This document shows, piece by piece, positions 35,915 to 45,196 of a DNA stretch of 64,000 nt. The notes beneath the pieces are model-generated. The model worked only from the letters and a program-made list of their open reading frames with translations. It did no database searches and was not told the origin of the DNA. The translations under genes were made by a program, and so were the position numbers. Source of the DNA: Arthrobacter sp. AL12 (GTDB taxonomy: Bacteria > Actinomycetota > Actinomycetes > Actinomycetales > Micrococcaceae). Within the stretch, counting starts at the first letter, position 1; the number at the start of each line of letters is the position of its first letter. The stretch lies in the NCBI RefSeq assembly GCF_029960645.1, contig NZ_JASBQY010000004.1, forward strand, positions 1 through 64,000. The letters are read 5' to 3'.

Positions 35915-36832
35915 TCACCGGCCCCGCCGGCGCCGGGCCAGGAGCGTGAAGACGGCCGGAATCACCTCGAGGCTGCTGCCGGCGTCGGCTTCGGCAATGC
36001 CCAGCCGCCGCAGCATCGACTGCCGCGCCGAGTCCCGGTCGGCCTGGCCGCGCGCGTACGCCCCGGCGATGGCGGCGGACTCGGCCAGCCCGCCCGGCAG
36101 CAGCCCGGCGCGCCGTCCCGCATGACCGCGGGTCCGCTGTCCCGCCGTCGTACTGGCGACGTCGTAGGAGTCCGCGCCGGCGCCGAGCAGTTCGGCGTCC
36201 CGGACCGTCAGCCACAGGATCTCGTGCTGGGCGCGCAGCCGGCGGAGCAGCCGTTCCGTCTCCGCATCCGGCAGGAGTTCATCGGCCACCACCAGGAGCA
36301 GCATCCGCTGGGAAAAGTTCCGGACCACATAGTCCAGCTGGGTTTCGAGCCGGCTCGGCGCGGAGTCAAGCGAGGTGGTGTCATGGACTGCGCGGAGCAG
36401 CCGTTCCAGGTGCGCCTCGCCGGCCTTGCCCGGCAGCGCACGCGTTCCGCCGGAGTCCCCGCACACCAGCCCGACGGCGTCGCCGTGGCGGTGCGCGAGG
36501 TAGCCCACCACGCCGAGGGCGAGCACAGCGATGTCCCCCTTAGGTTCGCCGTCCCGGGACTCGGCGGCCATGTTGCGGCCGGTGTCGGTGACCAGCAGCA
36601 GGGTCTGACGCCGTGCCGCGACGTAGCGCCGGACCAGCGGGGAACCGTGCCGGGCGGTTGCCTTCCAGTCGATGTCGCGGACCTCGTCGCCGGGCACGTA
36701 GGCCCGGAGGTCATCGAAGTCCAGGCTGCGGCCATGGGAGACGGAACCGTACTGGCCCTCGAGCAGGCCGCGGGCCTTGCGGTGCGCGTGGATCGAGAGC
36801 TTGGACTTCACCCGCTGGAGGAGGCTCGCCAC
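35915..36832 (-). CDS. DUF58 family protein
   Basis: The 305-residue product carries the DUF58 signature DDLRAYVPGDEVRDIDWKAT (about residues 40-59), followed by a vWA-like core in which TLLLVTDTGRNM replaces the MIDAS motif. These proteins are partners of MoxR ATPases. No membrane helix is seen, so it is probably cytosolic or peripheral. It follows moxR with a single base between stop and start, which implies coupled translation. Confidence 0.85.
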   Translation of the reverse strand: MASLLQRVKSKLSIHAHRKARGLLEGQYGSVSHGRSLDFDDLRAYVPGDEVRDIDWKATARHGSPLVRRYVAARRQTLLLVTDTGRNMAAESRDGEPKGDIAVLALGVVGYLAHRHGDAVGLVCGDSGGTRALPGKAGEAHLERLLRAVHDTTSLDSAPSRLETQLDYVVRNFSQRMLLLVVADELLPDAETERLLRRLRAQHEILWLTVRDAELLGAGADSYDVASTTAGQRTRGHAGRRAGLLPGGLAESAAIAGAYARGQADRDSARQSMLRRLGIAEADAGSSLEVIPAVFTLLARRRRGR

Positions 36833-36833
36833 C

Positions 36834-37841
<1,008 letters not shown>

Positions 37842-37980
37842 TCGAAATCCCCCTGGTCGCTGGCCTGTCGCGGCGGCCTGCCTCGGCGCCGGCCAACGGC
37901 CATCCTATCCGGGCCTGCGCCGGGAAAGCCCGCAATGGGGACCTCTCCCCATCGCGCCCCCGCAGGACTATCCTTTTGAC

Positions 37981-38178
37981 ATGATCCAGCTTCCAGCCAG
38001 CTACCAGGAGTATCTCGCCGGCAAAAGCGAGAGTTTCATCAACACCGTCCGGCCGATCCTGATGCAGTCCGCAGCGGACAAACTGCATGGTGTCCGGGTT
38101 GTGGTGCACCCTCATGACCACCAGGCGCACCTGGACGAATCAGTCCCGTTCGGCTCCGTCGTCGAGGACATCGACTGA
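37981..38178 (+). CDS. Small conserved-looking protein of unknown function
   Basis: A 65-residue frame with ordinary amino-acid composition (IQLPASYQEYLAGKSESFIN, ending VPFGSVVEDID) lies in the gap between moxR and the ROK gene. It contains a His-rich segment, VVVHPHDHQAHLD. AGGAC is present upstream at a long distance. Codon use matches real genes here, so it is probably expressed, but no domain is recognised. Confidence 0.5.
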   Translation: MIQLPASYQEYLAGKSESFINTVRPILMQSAADKLHGVRVVVHPHDHQAHLDESVPFGSVVEDID

Positions 38179-38212
38179 CGCAAGGGCCCGGGGACCGGTC
38201 CGCCGGCCGGTT

Positions 38213-39466
38213 CTAGCCCTCCAGCAGGAGGCGCTGCGAGCGGGGTGCGAGCGTGTGCTCGAGCACGAGGCAGGCGGCGCCGATCGCACCGACATCCTCA
38301 CCCACACCGGTGCCGACCACCTCGATCTCATGGATCTTCCGGGTGGCGCTGCCCTCCCGGACCAGCTCCGGGATCCGTTCGAGATACCACTGCGACAGGC
38401 AGGTCCAGAACGGTCCGCCGAACACCACACGGTCCACGTCCAGGGCATTGGTGACGGTCGAGACGGCGCGGGCCACCAGAACGGCGGAGTGGTCGATGAT
38501 CTGCTCCGCCCGCGCGTCGCCGTCGGCCGCGGCCGCACACAGCGCGGTGAAGTTCTCCTGGATGGCAGGACCTGTCACGGCTTCCAAGGGACCGTCCAGG
38601 ACCCCGGCTTCGACGGCCCGGGCCACCAGCACCTGCGGAATGCAGGTGGACTTGACGCAGCCGCGCATGCCGCAGTCGCAGGGGGCGCCGTCGGGATCAA
38701 CGATGATGTGCCCGACCTCCCCGGCGTTGCCGGAGGTGCCGCGGATCACCTCGTCATTGAGCACGATGCCGCAGCCGATTCCGGTGCCCATGTACATAAA
38801 GACGAAGCTGCCGGCGCCGCTGGGGCCGCCCGCCCAGGTCTCGGCCACGGCGGCGCTGGTCACGTCCTTGTCCACGATGGTGGACAGTCCGGTGGCCTCG
38901 GCGAGGGCGTCGCGGAGCGGCACGCGGTCCCAGCCGAGCAGCAGCGGGGGGTCCACGACGGTGCCCTCCTCGAGGTCGATCGGCCCGGGCGAGGCGATCC
39001 CCAGTCCGGCGATCCGGGCCGGGTCCACGCCGGACTCCATGATTAGCTGCTTGATTTCGGCGGCGATGGTGTCGATGACGGCCCCGGGGTCACTGCCGGC
39101 CGGGGTCTTGATCCGGGAATGCTTCACCACGGCTCCGACCAGGTCCAGGACCACGAACGTGGTCACGGCGGGATCAAGGTGGACGCCGACCGCGTACATG
39201 CCGGAGGACTTCAGCCGGAGCATGGTCCGCGGCTTGCCCGGTCCAGTGCCTTCCTTGCCAGCCTCGTAGATCAGATCCTGGTCCAGCAGCCGGCGGGAGA
39301 TATTGGAGATCGTCTGCGGGGACAGCCCGACGATCTGGGCCAGCTCCACCCGGCTGAGGCCGGCCGGGGAACGCCGGATGGCGTCGAGGATGACCGTGAG
39401 GTTGAAGTCCCCCATCCGGGGCAAATTGGTTCCGCGCCTCGGCGAGGGCTGGCGGATCTCAGTCAC
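38213..39466 (-). CDS. ROK-family transcriptional regulator
   Basis: The 417-residue product from GTG 39466 begins with a winged helix (RMGDFNLTVILDAIRRSP, SRVELAQIVGLSPQTISNIS) and continues into a ROK sugar-kinase fold. That fold has IAGLGIASPGPID, MYMGTGIGCGIVL, SGNAGEVGHIIVDPDG and the zinc motif CDCGMRGCVKS (CxCGxxGC). ROK repressors such as NagC and XylR sense sugars. No transporter or sugar-catabolic gene is adjacent, so the regulon is unknown. The in-frame extension to 39496 is not needed. Confidence 0.88.
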   Translation of the reverse strand: MTEIRQPSPRRGTNLPRMGDFNLTVILDAIRRSPAGLSRVELAQIVGLSPQTISNISRRLLDQDLIYEAGKEGTGPGKPRTMLRLKSSGMYAVGVHLDPAVTTFVVLDLVGAVVKHSRIKTPAGSDPGAVIDTIAAEIKQLIMESGVDPARIAGLGIASPGPIDLEEGTVVDPPLLLGWDRVPLRDALAEATGLSTIVDKDVTSAAVAETWAGGPSGAGSFVFMYMGTGIGCGIVLNDEVIRGTSGNAGEVGHIIVDPDGAPCDCGMRGCVKSTCIPQVLVARAVEAGVLDGPLEAVTGPAIQENFTALCAAAADGDARAEQIIDHSAVLVARAVSTVTNALDVDRVVFGGPFWTCLSQWYLERIPELVREGSATRKIHEIEVVGTGVGEDVGAIGAACLVLEHTLAPRSQRLLLEG

Positions 39467-39549
39467 TGATACCCCTAAACGTCTTTGGCTATGCACTGCT
39501 TATCTCAGAATCGTACGTTACGCCCCTGTGACCGCCCACACGGCCCGCT

Positions 39550-40716
39550 TCACACGCCGGAGGTTTTCCGGATGCTGGCGGTCACCGTGAATTTCGGGTT
39601 CCGGCCGACCTCGCGGGTGGGGCCGACCAGCCGCTGTAGCGCGGGCCGGTACTGCAGGTGGCTGTTGAACACCGTCCAGAGCTCCCCGCCCGGCGCGAGG
39701 ACCCGCGCGGCCGCCGCGATCAGTTTCAGGCCGGCCCCGGCATGCACCGCGGCCCCGACGTGGAAGGGCGGGTTGAGCAGGATCAGATCGGCGCTGGCAG
39801 CCGGCAGCGAGGCCATGGCGTCGTCCTGGAGGACTGTGACCTGGGCGGCGAGTCCGTTGGCTTCCACCGTCGCCCTCGCGGAGTCGACGGCGGCGGCGGA
39901 CTGGTCGGTGGCCGTGACCCGGGAACCGGGGTTGGCGCGGGCATACACGGCGGCGAGGATTCCGGTGCCGCAGCCGAGGTCGATCGCGTGCCGTGCCGGT
40001 GGCATCTGGGGCAGGAATTCGAGCAGGAACCGGGTGCCGATGTCCAGCCCGGTGCCGGCAAACACGGCGCCCCGGGCGCAGACGGTCAGGCCCAGTTCGG
40101 TGTTGACCTCGGTGACCGGGAACGGCGGGGCGCCGGTGGCGGGCCGGGGGCCGCGGGCGAGCAGGATCCGGGATTTTTGCCGGGCACGCTGGGGCTGGAC
40201 CTCGCTGAAATGGCGCTCGAGCGCCGCGTTCATGCCCAGGCTCATGTGCTTGACCCGGCCGCCGGCCAGCAGCACGACGTCCGGCGCTGCGTGGCGGGCG
40301 ATGGCGTCGGCAATCTCCTCCAGCTCCGCCAGGGACTTGGGCAGTTGAAGGAGCACCACGCCGGCCCCGGACAGGAGCCCGGCATCAAGCGGCAGCTGTT
40401 CGAAGCCACCGGAAACCCCGAGCTTCCCGGCATTCTGGCGGAGGGCATGCTCACCGGTGATGAGGTCCTGGTGCACCCGGACCGGCCCGGCCCAGCCAGC
40501 GGTGTCGAGGGCCAGGGCCCCAAGGGTCAGCGCCCCGTAGCGGTCCCCGACGACGGCCAGACGGCTGCCGGGCTGCAGGATACCGGCAGCCAGCAGGTCC
40601 CCGGCGGTGTCCAGGAGGAGCCTGTCGGTGGCGTCCCAGGCCTGCAGGTTGGCCGCCTCCACGTCAGGGAACCTGCCCAGCCGGGAGAAGAGGGAGTCAA
40701 TATTGTTGTCCGCCAC
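39550..40716 (-). CDS. RlmG/RsmC-like rRNA guanine-N2 methyltransferase
   Basis: The 388-residue enzyme has two related lobes. The N-terminal one lacks SAM residues, and the C-terminal one has the SAM site HAIDLGCGTGILAAVYAR and the catalytic loop LLNPPFHVGAAVH (NPPF). Length and plan fit RlmG (23S G1835) or RsmC (16S G1207), both SAM-dependent N2-guanine methylases. Which rRNA site is modified cannot be told. It starts at a GTG (40714-40716). The G-rich repeat array lies in its upstream region. Confidence 0.8.
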   Translation of the reverse strand: MADNNIDSLFSRLGRFPDVEAANLQAWDATDRLLLDTAGDLLAAGILQPGSRLAVVGDRYGALTLGALALDTAGWAGPVRVHQDLITGEHALRQNAGKLGVSGGFEQLPLDAGLLSGAGVVLLQLPKSLAELEEIADAIARHAAPDVVLLAGGRVKHMSLGMNAALERHFSEVQPQRARQKSRILLARGPRPATGAPPFPVTEVNTELGLTVCARGAVFAGTGLDIGTRFLLEFLPQMPPARHAIDLGCGTGILAAVYARANPGSRVTATDQSAAAVDSARATVEANGLAAQVTVLQDDAMASLPAASADLILLNPPFHVGAAVHAGAGLKLIAAAARVLAPGGELWTVFNSHLQYRPALQRLVGPTREVGRNPKFTVTASIRKTSGV

Positions 40717-40851
40717 GCGCGAGCTGCCGCCTTTTGTGAGTCAGGTTGTTCGGACCCCGAAAATGTGGGCCCCCGCAAACTTATCCTGAAAGCTTCACAG
40801 TCAAGGATGGAATCCAGCTGCAAAGTACCGCTGAACGTGTCGCCACGGCGG

Positions 40852-40951
40852 CGGCCGGGGGGGTCCATACGACTGGGGGGGGTCAAGCCGCCGGGGGTCC
40901 ATACGACTGGGGGGTCAAGCGGCCGGGGGGTCCATACGACTGGGGGGTCAA
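40852..40951. repeat. Three tandem G-rich repeats of about 32-36 bp
   Basis: The unit GGTCCATACGACTGGGG, flanked by G-runs and GTCAAG, occurs three times (about 40852-40888, 40889-40919 and 40920-40951). The G-runs vary from 5 to 8 bases. The third copy supplies the TCA that is the DUF3040 stop codon on the minus strand. On the plus strand it has many G-tracts able to form quadruplexes. It is not part of a convincing gene. Confidence 0.85.
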
Positions 40952-41235
40952 TACGGGTAGCCGGATCCATCGCGTGGCCGGAGGCCTCCGAGGAACCAGT
41001 TTGCCCCCGCGCACATCAGCAGGAAGCCGGTGACGCCGATGATTGTGATCTGCGTGATGACCCCTGTGATGACCAGCGCGAACCCGGCCACCGTGACCAG
41101 AATGCCCCAGACCGAGCGGGCAGCCATACTTCGGGGTTGTCCCGTCTGCAGTTCGAGGTTCAGCTCCGGATCGGTCGCAGCCAGGTCCTGTTCGAGCTTC
41201 TCCAGGCGCCGGCGCTCTTCATCCGACAGCGGCAT
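40948..41235 (-). CDS. DUF3040 membrane protein
   Basis: The 95-residue product matches the actinobacterial DUF3040 family. A charged N-terminal helix (LSDEERRRLEKLEQDLAATD) precedes two membrane helices (WGILVTVAGFALVITGVI and IIGVTGFLLMCAGANWFLGG). Function unknown. The stop codon TGA is contributed by the third unit of the G-rich repeat, so the C-terminal residues (RDGSGYPY) border that array and may have been altered by it. Confidence 0.85.
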   Translation of the reverse strand: MPLSDEERRRLEKLEQDLAATDPELNLELQTGQPRSMAARSVWGILVTVAGFALVITGVITQITIIGVTGFLLMCAGANWFLGGLRPRDGSGYPY

Positions 41236-41565
41236 GGGTACCTTCCTCCCCCAGAACTGAGGCGAGGAACCCGGCGCCGGGAAGGGCGCCGATTACCCCG
41301 CCATCGGCACCGGCCGGCACTGGACGGTGCTTGCGTTCATTATCTGCCTGTTCCCCGGCACTATCCATAGGGCCCTCCGGCGGCCGTGTGCGGGGGGATC
41401 AGCGGACTTTCCGCCGCAGCGTTTTCGGACCGCGACGGATGGCAGGTGCTGGTAGTGGACCACGCGGAGGGACCGCGCCCGGCCCTCGAGGACGGGCAGG
41501 AACATGAGGCGGATCAGCTCAGCTGTTGTCGCCAAACCCGGAGCCGCACTCTGATCAGATCCCGG
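41236..41565. other. Intergenic region without a recognised gene
   Basis: This 330-bp gap contains a short GC hairpin (GGCGCCGGGAAGGGCGCC, about 41271-41290). An 80-codon minus-strand frame (41293-41535) has irregular composition and no family resemblance. I do not call a gene here. Confidence 0.5.
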
Positions 41566-41919
41566 TCAGATCTTCTTGACCACGCTCGATTTGAGCTGCA
41601 TGGGACCAACGCCGTCCACCTTGCAGTCGATGTCGTGGTCGCCGACGCCGTTCACGAGCCGGATTCCGCGGACCTTGGTGCCGACCTTGATCACGGTGGA
41701 ACTGCCCTTGATCCTGAGGTCCTTGATGACCGTGACGGAGTCCCCGTCGGCGAGGATGTTGCCGACGGCGTCCTTGACCGGCTTGGCGTCCTGCTCGTCC
41801 GACTCCTCCTCCGTGGCCGGTGACCACTCGTGCGAGCATTCGGGGCAGACCAGGAGCGCCCCCATCTCATACGTGTGTTCGCTGGAGCATTCCGGGCACG
41901 GCGGCAGGGTCTCGTTCAC
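41566..41919 (-). CDS. yjdM: YjdM/PhnA-type zinc ribbon protein
   Basis: The 117-residue product from GTG 41919 has an N-terminal zinc ribbon ([20 protein letters not shown], then PECSHEW: two CPxC pairs). The conserved PhnA/YjdM domain follows, with [33 protein letters not shown] and [10 protein letters not shown]. The old name PhnA came from linkage to phosphonate genes in E. coli and does not imply phosphonate metabolism. Function unknown. It stands alone. Confidence 0.9.
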   Translation of the reverse strand: MNETLPPCPECSSEHTYEMGALLVCPECSHEWSPATEEESDEQDAKPVKDAVGNILADGDSVTVIKDLRIKGSSTVIKVGTKVRGIRLVNGVGDHDIDCKVDGVGPMQLKSSVVKKI

Positions 41920-42006
41920 GTGCCCAACTTTAGTCGAGCGCTCGGACAAAGGGCCGGTCAGGTCCGATTGCTAAGCTGATTTCCCCAAGAGTGAAGGCGG
42001 CGCCCG

Positions 42007-42510
42007 ATGGCCGACAGCCCAGTTCAGTCCCCCGGTCCGGTTTCATCCCACCATCCGGCGCCGCGCCGCGCTGCGGGTTCCGGGCTGCGCCCGAGGGTGC
42101 GCACCGCCGGCCGGCTGCTGCTGGGCGGTTTCCTGGTCCTGGCCGGTGTCAGCCACCTGGGTTGGAGCCGTGAGGCGTTCCACGCCCAGGTGCCGCCCTG
42201 GCTGCCGCTGGATGTGGACTTCGTCGTGGTCGCTTCCGGGCTGGTGGAAATCGGCCTGGGACTGGGCCTGTTGCTGCTCAGGCGTGGGCGCGTGGCCCTC
42301 GGCTGGACCGTGGCGGCCTTCTTTGTCCTGGTCTTCCCGGGAAACATCTCCCAGTTCGCCACGGGCACCGATTCGTTTGGACTCAATACGGACCTGAGCC
42401 GCGGAATCCGCCTGCTGTTCCAGCCGCTCCTGGTGCTGTGGGCCCTGTGGTCCACGGGCGCTTGGCGCGCCTGGCGGGAAAACCGCAAATCCGGCGAGCG
42501 AGCCCGCTGA
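42007..42510 (+). CDS. DoxX-like membrane protein
   Basis: The 167-residue product has a disordered basic N-terminus (about 35 residues) and four hydrophobic helices (LLLGGFLVLAGVSHL, VVVASGLVEIGLGLGLLLL, VALGWTVAAFFVLVFPGNI, LLFQPLLVLWALW). The spacing and the FPGNISQF loop resemble DoxX/YphA proteins. The role is unknown; relatives have been linked to membrane redox complexes. It diverges from yjdM across 87 bases. Confidence 0.7.
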   Translation: MADSPVQSPGPVSSHHPAPRRAAGSGLRPRVRTAGRLLLGGFLVLAGVSHLGWSREAFHAQVPPWLPLDVDFVVVASGLVEIGLGLGLLLLRRGRVALGWTVAAFFVLVFPGNISQFATGTDSFGLNTDLSRGIRLLFQPLLVLWALWSTGAWRAWRENRKSGERAR

Positions 42511-42608
42511 GAGCGCGGCCGGTCCCGGGATCGCGGCCAATATGTGTGTACGTCCTGGTCGCCACCCCCCCGGACCTGCCGACCACGGCTTAATCACCCG
42601 AAAAACAA

Positions 42609-42639
42609 AGGAGGCCCTGCTCAGTGAGCAGGGCCTCCT
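42609..42639 (-). terminator. Terminator of the first tRNA-Ala gene
   Basis: AGGAGGCCCTGCTCA pairs with TGAGCAGGGCCTCCT in an almost perfect 15-bp hairpin. On the minus strand it is followed by TTTGTTTTT. It begins 4 bases past the tRNA 3' end. Confidence 0.9.
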
Positions 42640-42642
42640 CGG

Positions 42643-42715
42643 TGGAGCTGAGGGGACTCGAACCCCTGACCCCCTGCATGCCATGCAGGTGCGCTACCAG
42701 CTGCGCCACAGCCCC
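42643..42715 (-). tRNA. tRNA-Ala (GGC)
   Basis: The 73-nt cloverleaf has acceptor stem GGGGCTG/CAGCTCC (with one G-U), anticodon stem CCTGC/GCAGG closing loop ATGGCAT with anticodon GGC, a T-arm with GGTTCGAGTCC, and discriminator A. CCA is not encoded. An identical copy lies at 42925-42997. Confidence 0.95.
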
Positions 42716-42886
42716 GAATTTGCCGGGAAGATCGTTCCTGAAAAGGACCATCTTCCCTGAAGCAACCTGTTTATCTTAAACCACAATTCGTGTTCACGCG
42801 AATCGACACGCCGCCCGTGCCGGCCGCCGGCGAAACTAGCAACGGGCCGCCGTATGGCGCGGCGGCGGTTACATCGGGGAACAAAA

Positions 42887-42918
42887 AATCCGCCGGAATC
42901 TTTCGATTCCGGCGGATT
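42887..42918 (-). terminator. Terminator of the second tRNA-Ala gene
   Basis: AATCCGCCGGAATC pairs with GATTCCGGCGGATT around TTTC, followed on the minus strand by TTTTTTG. It is located 6 bases past the tRNA 3' end. Its sequence is unrelated to the terminator of the other copy. Confidence 0.88.
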
Positions 42919-42924
42919 ATCCGG

Positions 42925-42997
42925 TGGAGCTGAGGGGACTCGAACCCCTGACCCCCTGCATGCCATGCAGGTGCGCTACCAGCTGCGCCACAGCCCC
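42925..42997 (-). tRNA. tRNA-Ala (GGC), second copy
   Basis: Identical over all 73 nt to 42643-42715, same strand, 282 bp apart. Each copy has its own terminator. The identity stops within a few bases of the tRNA ends (GGTGG on one side, CCCCGAATTT on the other), so only the tRNA itself is conserved. Confidence 0.95.
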
Positions 42998-43137
42998 GAA
43001 TTTTCGTTGCTCCGACCCCGTCAGCAAACGCTTTCGGTTCCGGCTTCTTGGTCCGGATCTCTCCGAAGCAACTCAAATATCTTAGAACAGCCGTTCGGAA
43101 AATTCCAAATCGGGCATATTCCGTTGCGCTTTCGCTG

Positions 43138-43539
43138 CTACTCCCCTTCGGAGGCTGCAGCGGCCTTGGCGGAAGCGTCATCCCCGAGCTGCAGGTCCAC
43201 GACAGGGCAGTCCTTCCAGAGGCGCTCCAGGGCGTAGAACACGCGGTCTTCCTCGTGCTGGACGTGGATGACGATGTCGCCGTAGTCCAGCAGGACCCAG
43301 CGGCCGCCGGAGCGTCCTTCACGGCGGATCGGCTTGAGCTCGAACTTGGAGAGTTCGTCTTCAATGCCGTCCACGATGGCGTTGACCTGGCGCTCGGACG
43401 GTGCGGAGGCAATCAGGAAGATGTCGGCCAGGGCCAGCCGTTCGCTGACGTCCATCGCCATGATGTCCTCGGCGAGTTTCTCCGCGGCAGCTCGGGCTGC
43501 GTGGCGGGCTGTAGCGATGGCTGATTCTGTTGCAGTCAC
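43138..43539 (-). CDS. rsfS: Ribosome silencing factor
   Basis: The 133-residue RsfS (Iojap family) binds L14 on the large subunit and blocks subunit joining in starvation. The fold is clear: AMDVSERLALADIFLIASAPSERQ split over residues 28-51, then RWVLLDYGDIVIHVQHEEDRVFYALERLW. The start is a GTG at 43537-43539 after AAGGAG. The C-terminal 15 residues are Ala/Ser/Glu-rich. It is the last gene of the run that begins with rplU, the usual nadD-to-rsfS neighbourhood with one extra gene between. Confidence 0.92.
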   Translation of the reverse strand: MTATESAIATARHAARAAAEKLAEDIMAMDVSERLALADIFLIASAPSERQVNAIVDGIEDELSKFELKPIRREGRSGGRWVLLDYGDIVIHVQHEEDRVFYALERLWKDCPVVDLQLGDDASAKAAAASEGE

Positions 43540-43546
43540 GGGACTC

Positions 43547-43593
43547 CTTGTTGGGGAAAAGCTTGTTGTGAAAAAGCTTGTTGGGTGAAAAAG
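43547..43593. repeat. Short tandem repeats in the rsfS leader
   Basis: CTTGTTG followed by (G)G/TG and AAAAAG occurs three times in a row (43547-43561, 43562-43576, 43577-43593), units of 15, 15 and 17 bp, with a fourth partial CTGGTTG. It lies just upstream of the rsfS ribosome site. Confidence 0.7.
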
Positions 43594-43656
43594 CTGGTTG
43601 AGCGGAAATTCATGGATGGCCGCCAGCCACGACGGCGGGGCCAGGAACGAGGGTGC

Positions 43657-45189
43657 CTAGCCGGACAGGCCGGTGATTATCAGCACGATGCCGGCGACCA
43701 GCGCAATCACGCCCAGGGCCAGGACGGCGAGCTGGACAAGCCGCAGCCGCCGCGCCCTGCCGAGGCCGGCAGTGTCAGCGTCGAGGGGATCAAGCCCGTA
43801 GGCGGTACTCGCGGCGATGGGTGACCGGCCGGCGAACTCCTCCTCGGACGGGGTTGCGGCGGGGATCCCGACCGTGGGGCTGACTGGTGCCGGAGCTGCT
43901 TTGGCAACCCTGGCGGCGGCCTCGGCGCGGGCCAGCACGCCGGAGCGGCCGGTGGTGGTGCCCGCACCCCGCTGGCGCGAAGGACCCGGACGGCGGTTGC
44001 CGGACTTCCGGGGCTGCTCAACCCGGGGGCCCGGGTTGGTGACGACTGGCACGTGGGACGTGGCAGGGCGCTTCAAGACGGGCCGTTCCATGCCGGGCAC
44101 ATGGACGAACTCCAGGGGGGTGACCATGGCCAGGTTGTTGGCCGTAGTCGGGTCATTCCGCACCGGGTCGGGCTTCCTGTTCTGCTCGGCCAGTTTCTGT
44201 TTGGCGGCGGCCCGGCGGTTCAGCACGGCGGCCCGCTCGGCCTGGGCGATCTGTTCCGCCAGCATGTCAGGGTCGACGGCTTCCGGGTCGGTGGCGTTGA
44301 TGTGTTCCACTTTGGCCAGCTGGTTTTGGGCCTGCTGGGCCAGCAGTTCCCGCGCCGCGAGGGCCTGCTCCACGGTCATGCCCTCGGGTCCCGCGCCGCC
44401 CCGGCCGGCAGTGCCGCCGTCGGGCTTCTGCCCGGGGGCTTGGGTGCTGTCAGCGGGAGCGCCGTCCACAGCGGGCTGCGCGCCCGCTGCGTCCGCCACC
44501 TCAGGGGTCGATGCCGCACCGGCGGCCGACTGTGCATCAGCGGCTGCGCCGGGCTGGCGCACGGCCGGGGTGGCACGGGTCCGCGGGGAGGCGGGGACAA
44601 TCAGGTTGGCGGAGGTTGCCGGGGCCGTCTCTGCAGCCAGCTGCAGCAGCCGGAGCTGGCGCCGGGTGGGCGGTCCGCCGCCGGAGAGAATGCCTTCCTT
44701 TTCGGCTAGTTCCTTGATGGTGCGCAAGGTGGCGCGGTCCCGGGCGCGGACCTGCGAGGACCGCTCGGAGCCGGAGGAGGGGCGGACTGCGTCAACTGGG
44801 CCCGGATTCCGACGGCGGCCGGTCACCTCCGCCTCCGTGGGCTCGCCCGGGTCGACAACGCCGGGCGCAGCACCGCCGGGGGCAGCACCGCCGGGGGTAG
44901 CACCGCCGGGGGCAGCAACACTGCCAGGCCGCGGAGGCGCAGTGGCGTTCGAGGCAGCGGCGTTCGGGGCAGCGGCGTTCGAGGCAGTGGCGTTCGAGGC
45001 AGTGGCGTTCGAGGCAGTGGCGTCCGAGGCAGCGGCGTTCGGGGCAGTGTTGTCAGGCGCAGTGTTGTCCAAGGCAAGGGGAACCGCGCCGGGACCTGGA
45101 GTACCGGGCTCCTGGTTCGCTTCCAGGCGTTCATCTCTCGCCAGCCGCAGTTGGCGGCGGCTGCGGATCGGTGGCTGTTCCTGACTCAT
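43657..45189 (-). CDS. Low-complexity Ala/Pro-rich protein with a C-terminal membrane helix
   Basis: The 510-residue product lies between nadD and rsfS. Residues 1-35 are basic (RSRRQLRLARDERLEAN), then come degenerate five-residue repeats of the type ASNAT and PGGAA. A helical middle follows (EQALAARELLAQQAQNQLAKV, about 285-350) and finally one membrane helix (LVQLAVLALGVIALVAGIVL) with almost nothing after it. This suggests a tail-anchored protein with a long cytosolic part. The RRQLRL motif appears twice (near 10 and 178). No family assigned. Such genes are typical companions of nadD in Arthrobacter-type genomes. Confidence 0.75.
   Translation of the reverse strand: MSQEQPPIRSRRQLRLARDERLEANQEPGTPGPGAVPLALDNTAPDNTAPNAAASDATASNATASNATASNAAAPNAAASNATAPPRPGSVAAPGGATPGGAAPGGAAPGVVDPGEPTEAEVTGRRRNPGPVDAVRPSSGSERSSQVRARDRATLRTIKELAEKEGILSGGGPPTRRQLRLLQLAAETAPATSANLIVPASPRTRATPAVRQPGAAADAQSAAGAASTPEVADAAGAQPAVDGAPADSTQAPGQKPDGGTAGRGGAGPEGMTVEQALAARELLAQQAQNQLAKVEHINATDPEAVDPDMLAEQIAQAERAAVLNRRAAAKQKLAEQNRKPDPVRNDPTTANNLAMVTPLEFVHVPGMERPVLKRPATSHVPVVTNPGPRVEQPRKSGNRRPGPSRQRGAGTTTGRSGVLARAEAAARVAKAAPAPVSPTVGIPAATPSEEEFAGRSPIAASTAYGLDPLDADTAGLGRARRLRLVQLAVLALGVIALVAGIVLIITGLSG
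44939..45073 (-). repeat. 15-bp tandem repeat array inside the low-complexity gene
   Basis: Seven close copies of GCAGTGGCGTTCGAG (with C/T and A/G variants) run from 44939 to 45043, then two diverged units to 45073. Each adds five residues, so copy-number change would keep the frame. A second 15-bp repeat (GGGGGCAGCACCGCC type) lies at about 44868-44923. Confidence 0.88.
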
Positions 45190-45196
45190 TGCAAAC

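Noticed and set aside
40852..40951. CRISPR-like array
   Set aside because: Only three units in direct contact without spacers, with variable G-runs, and no cas genes; it is a simple tandem repeat.
41293..41535. 80-codon minus-strand ORF upstream of DUF3040
   Set aside because: Irregular composition, no ribosome site of note and no recognised family.
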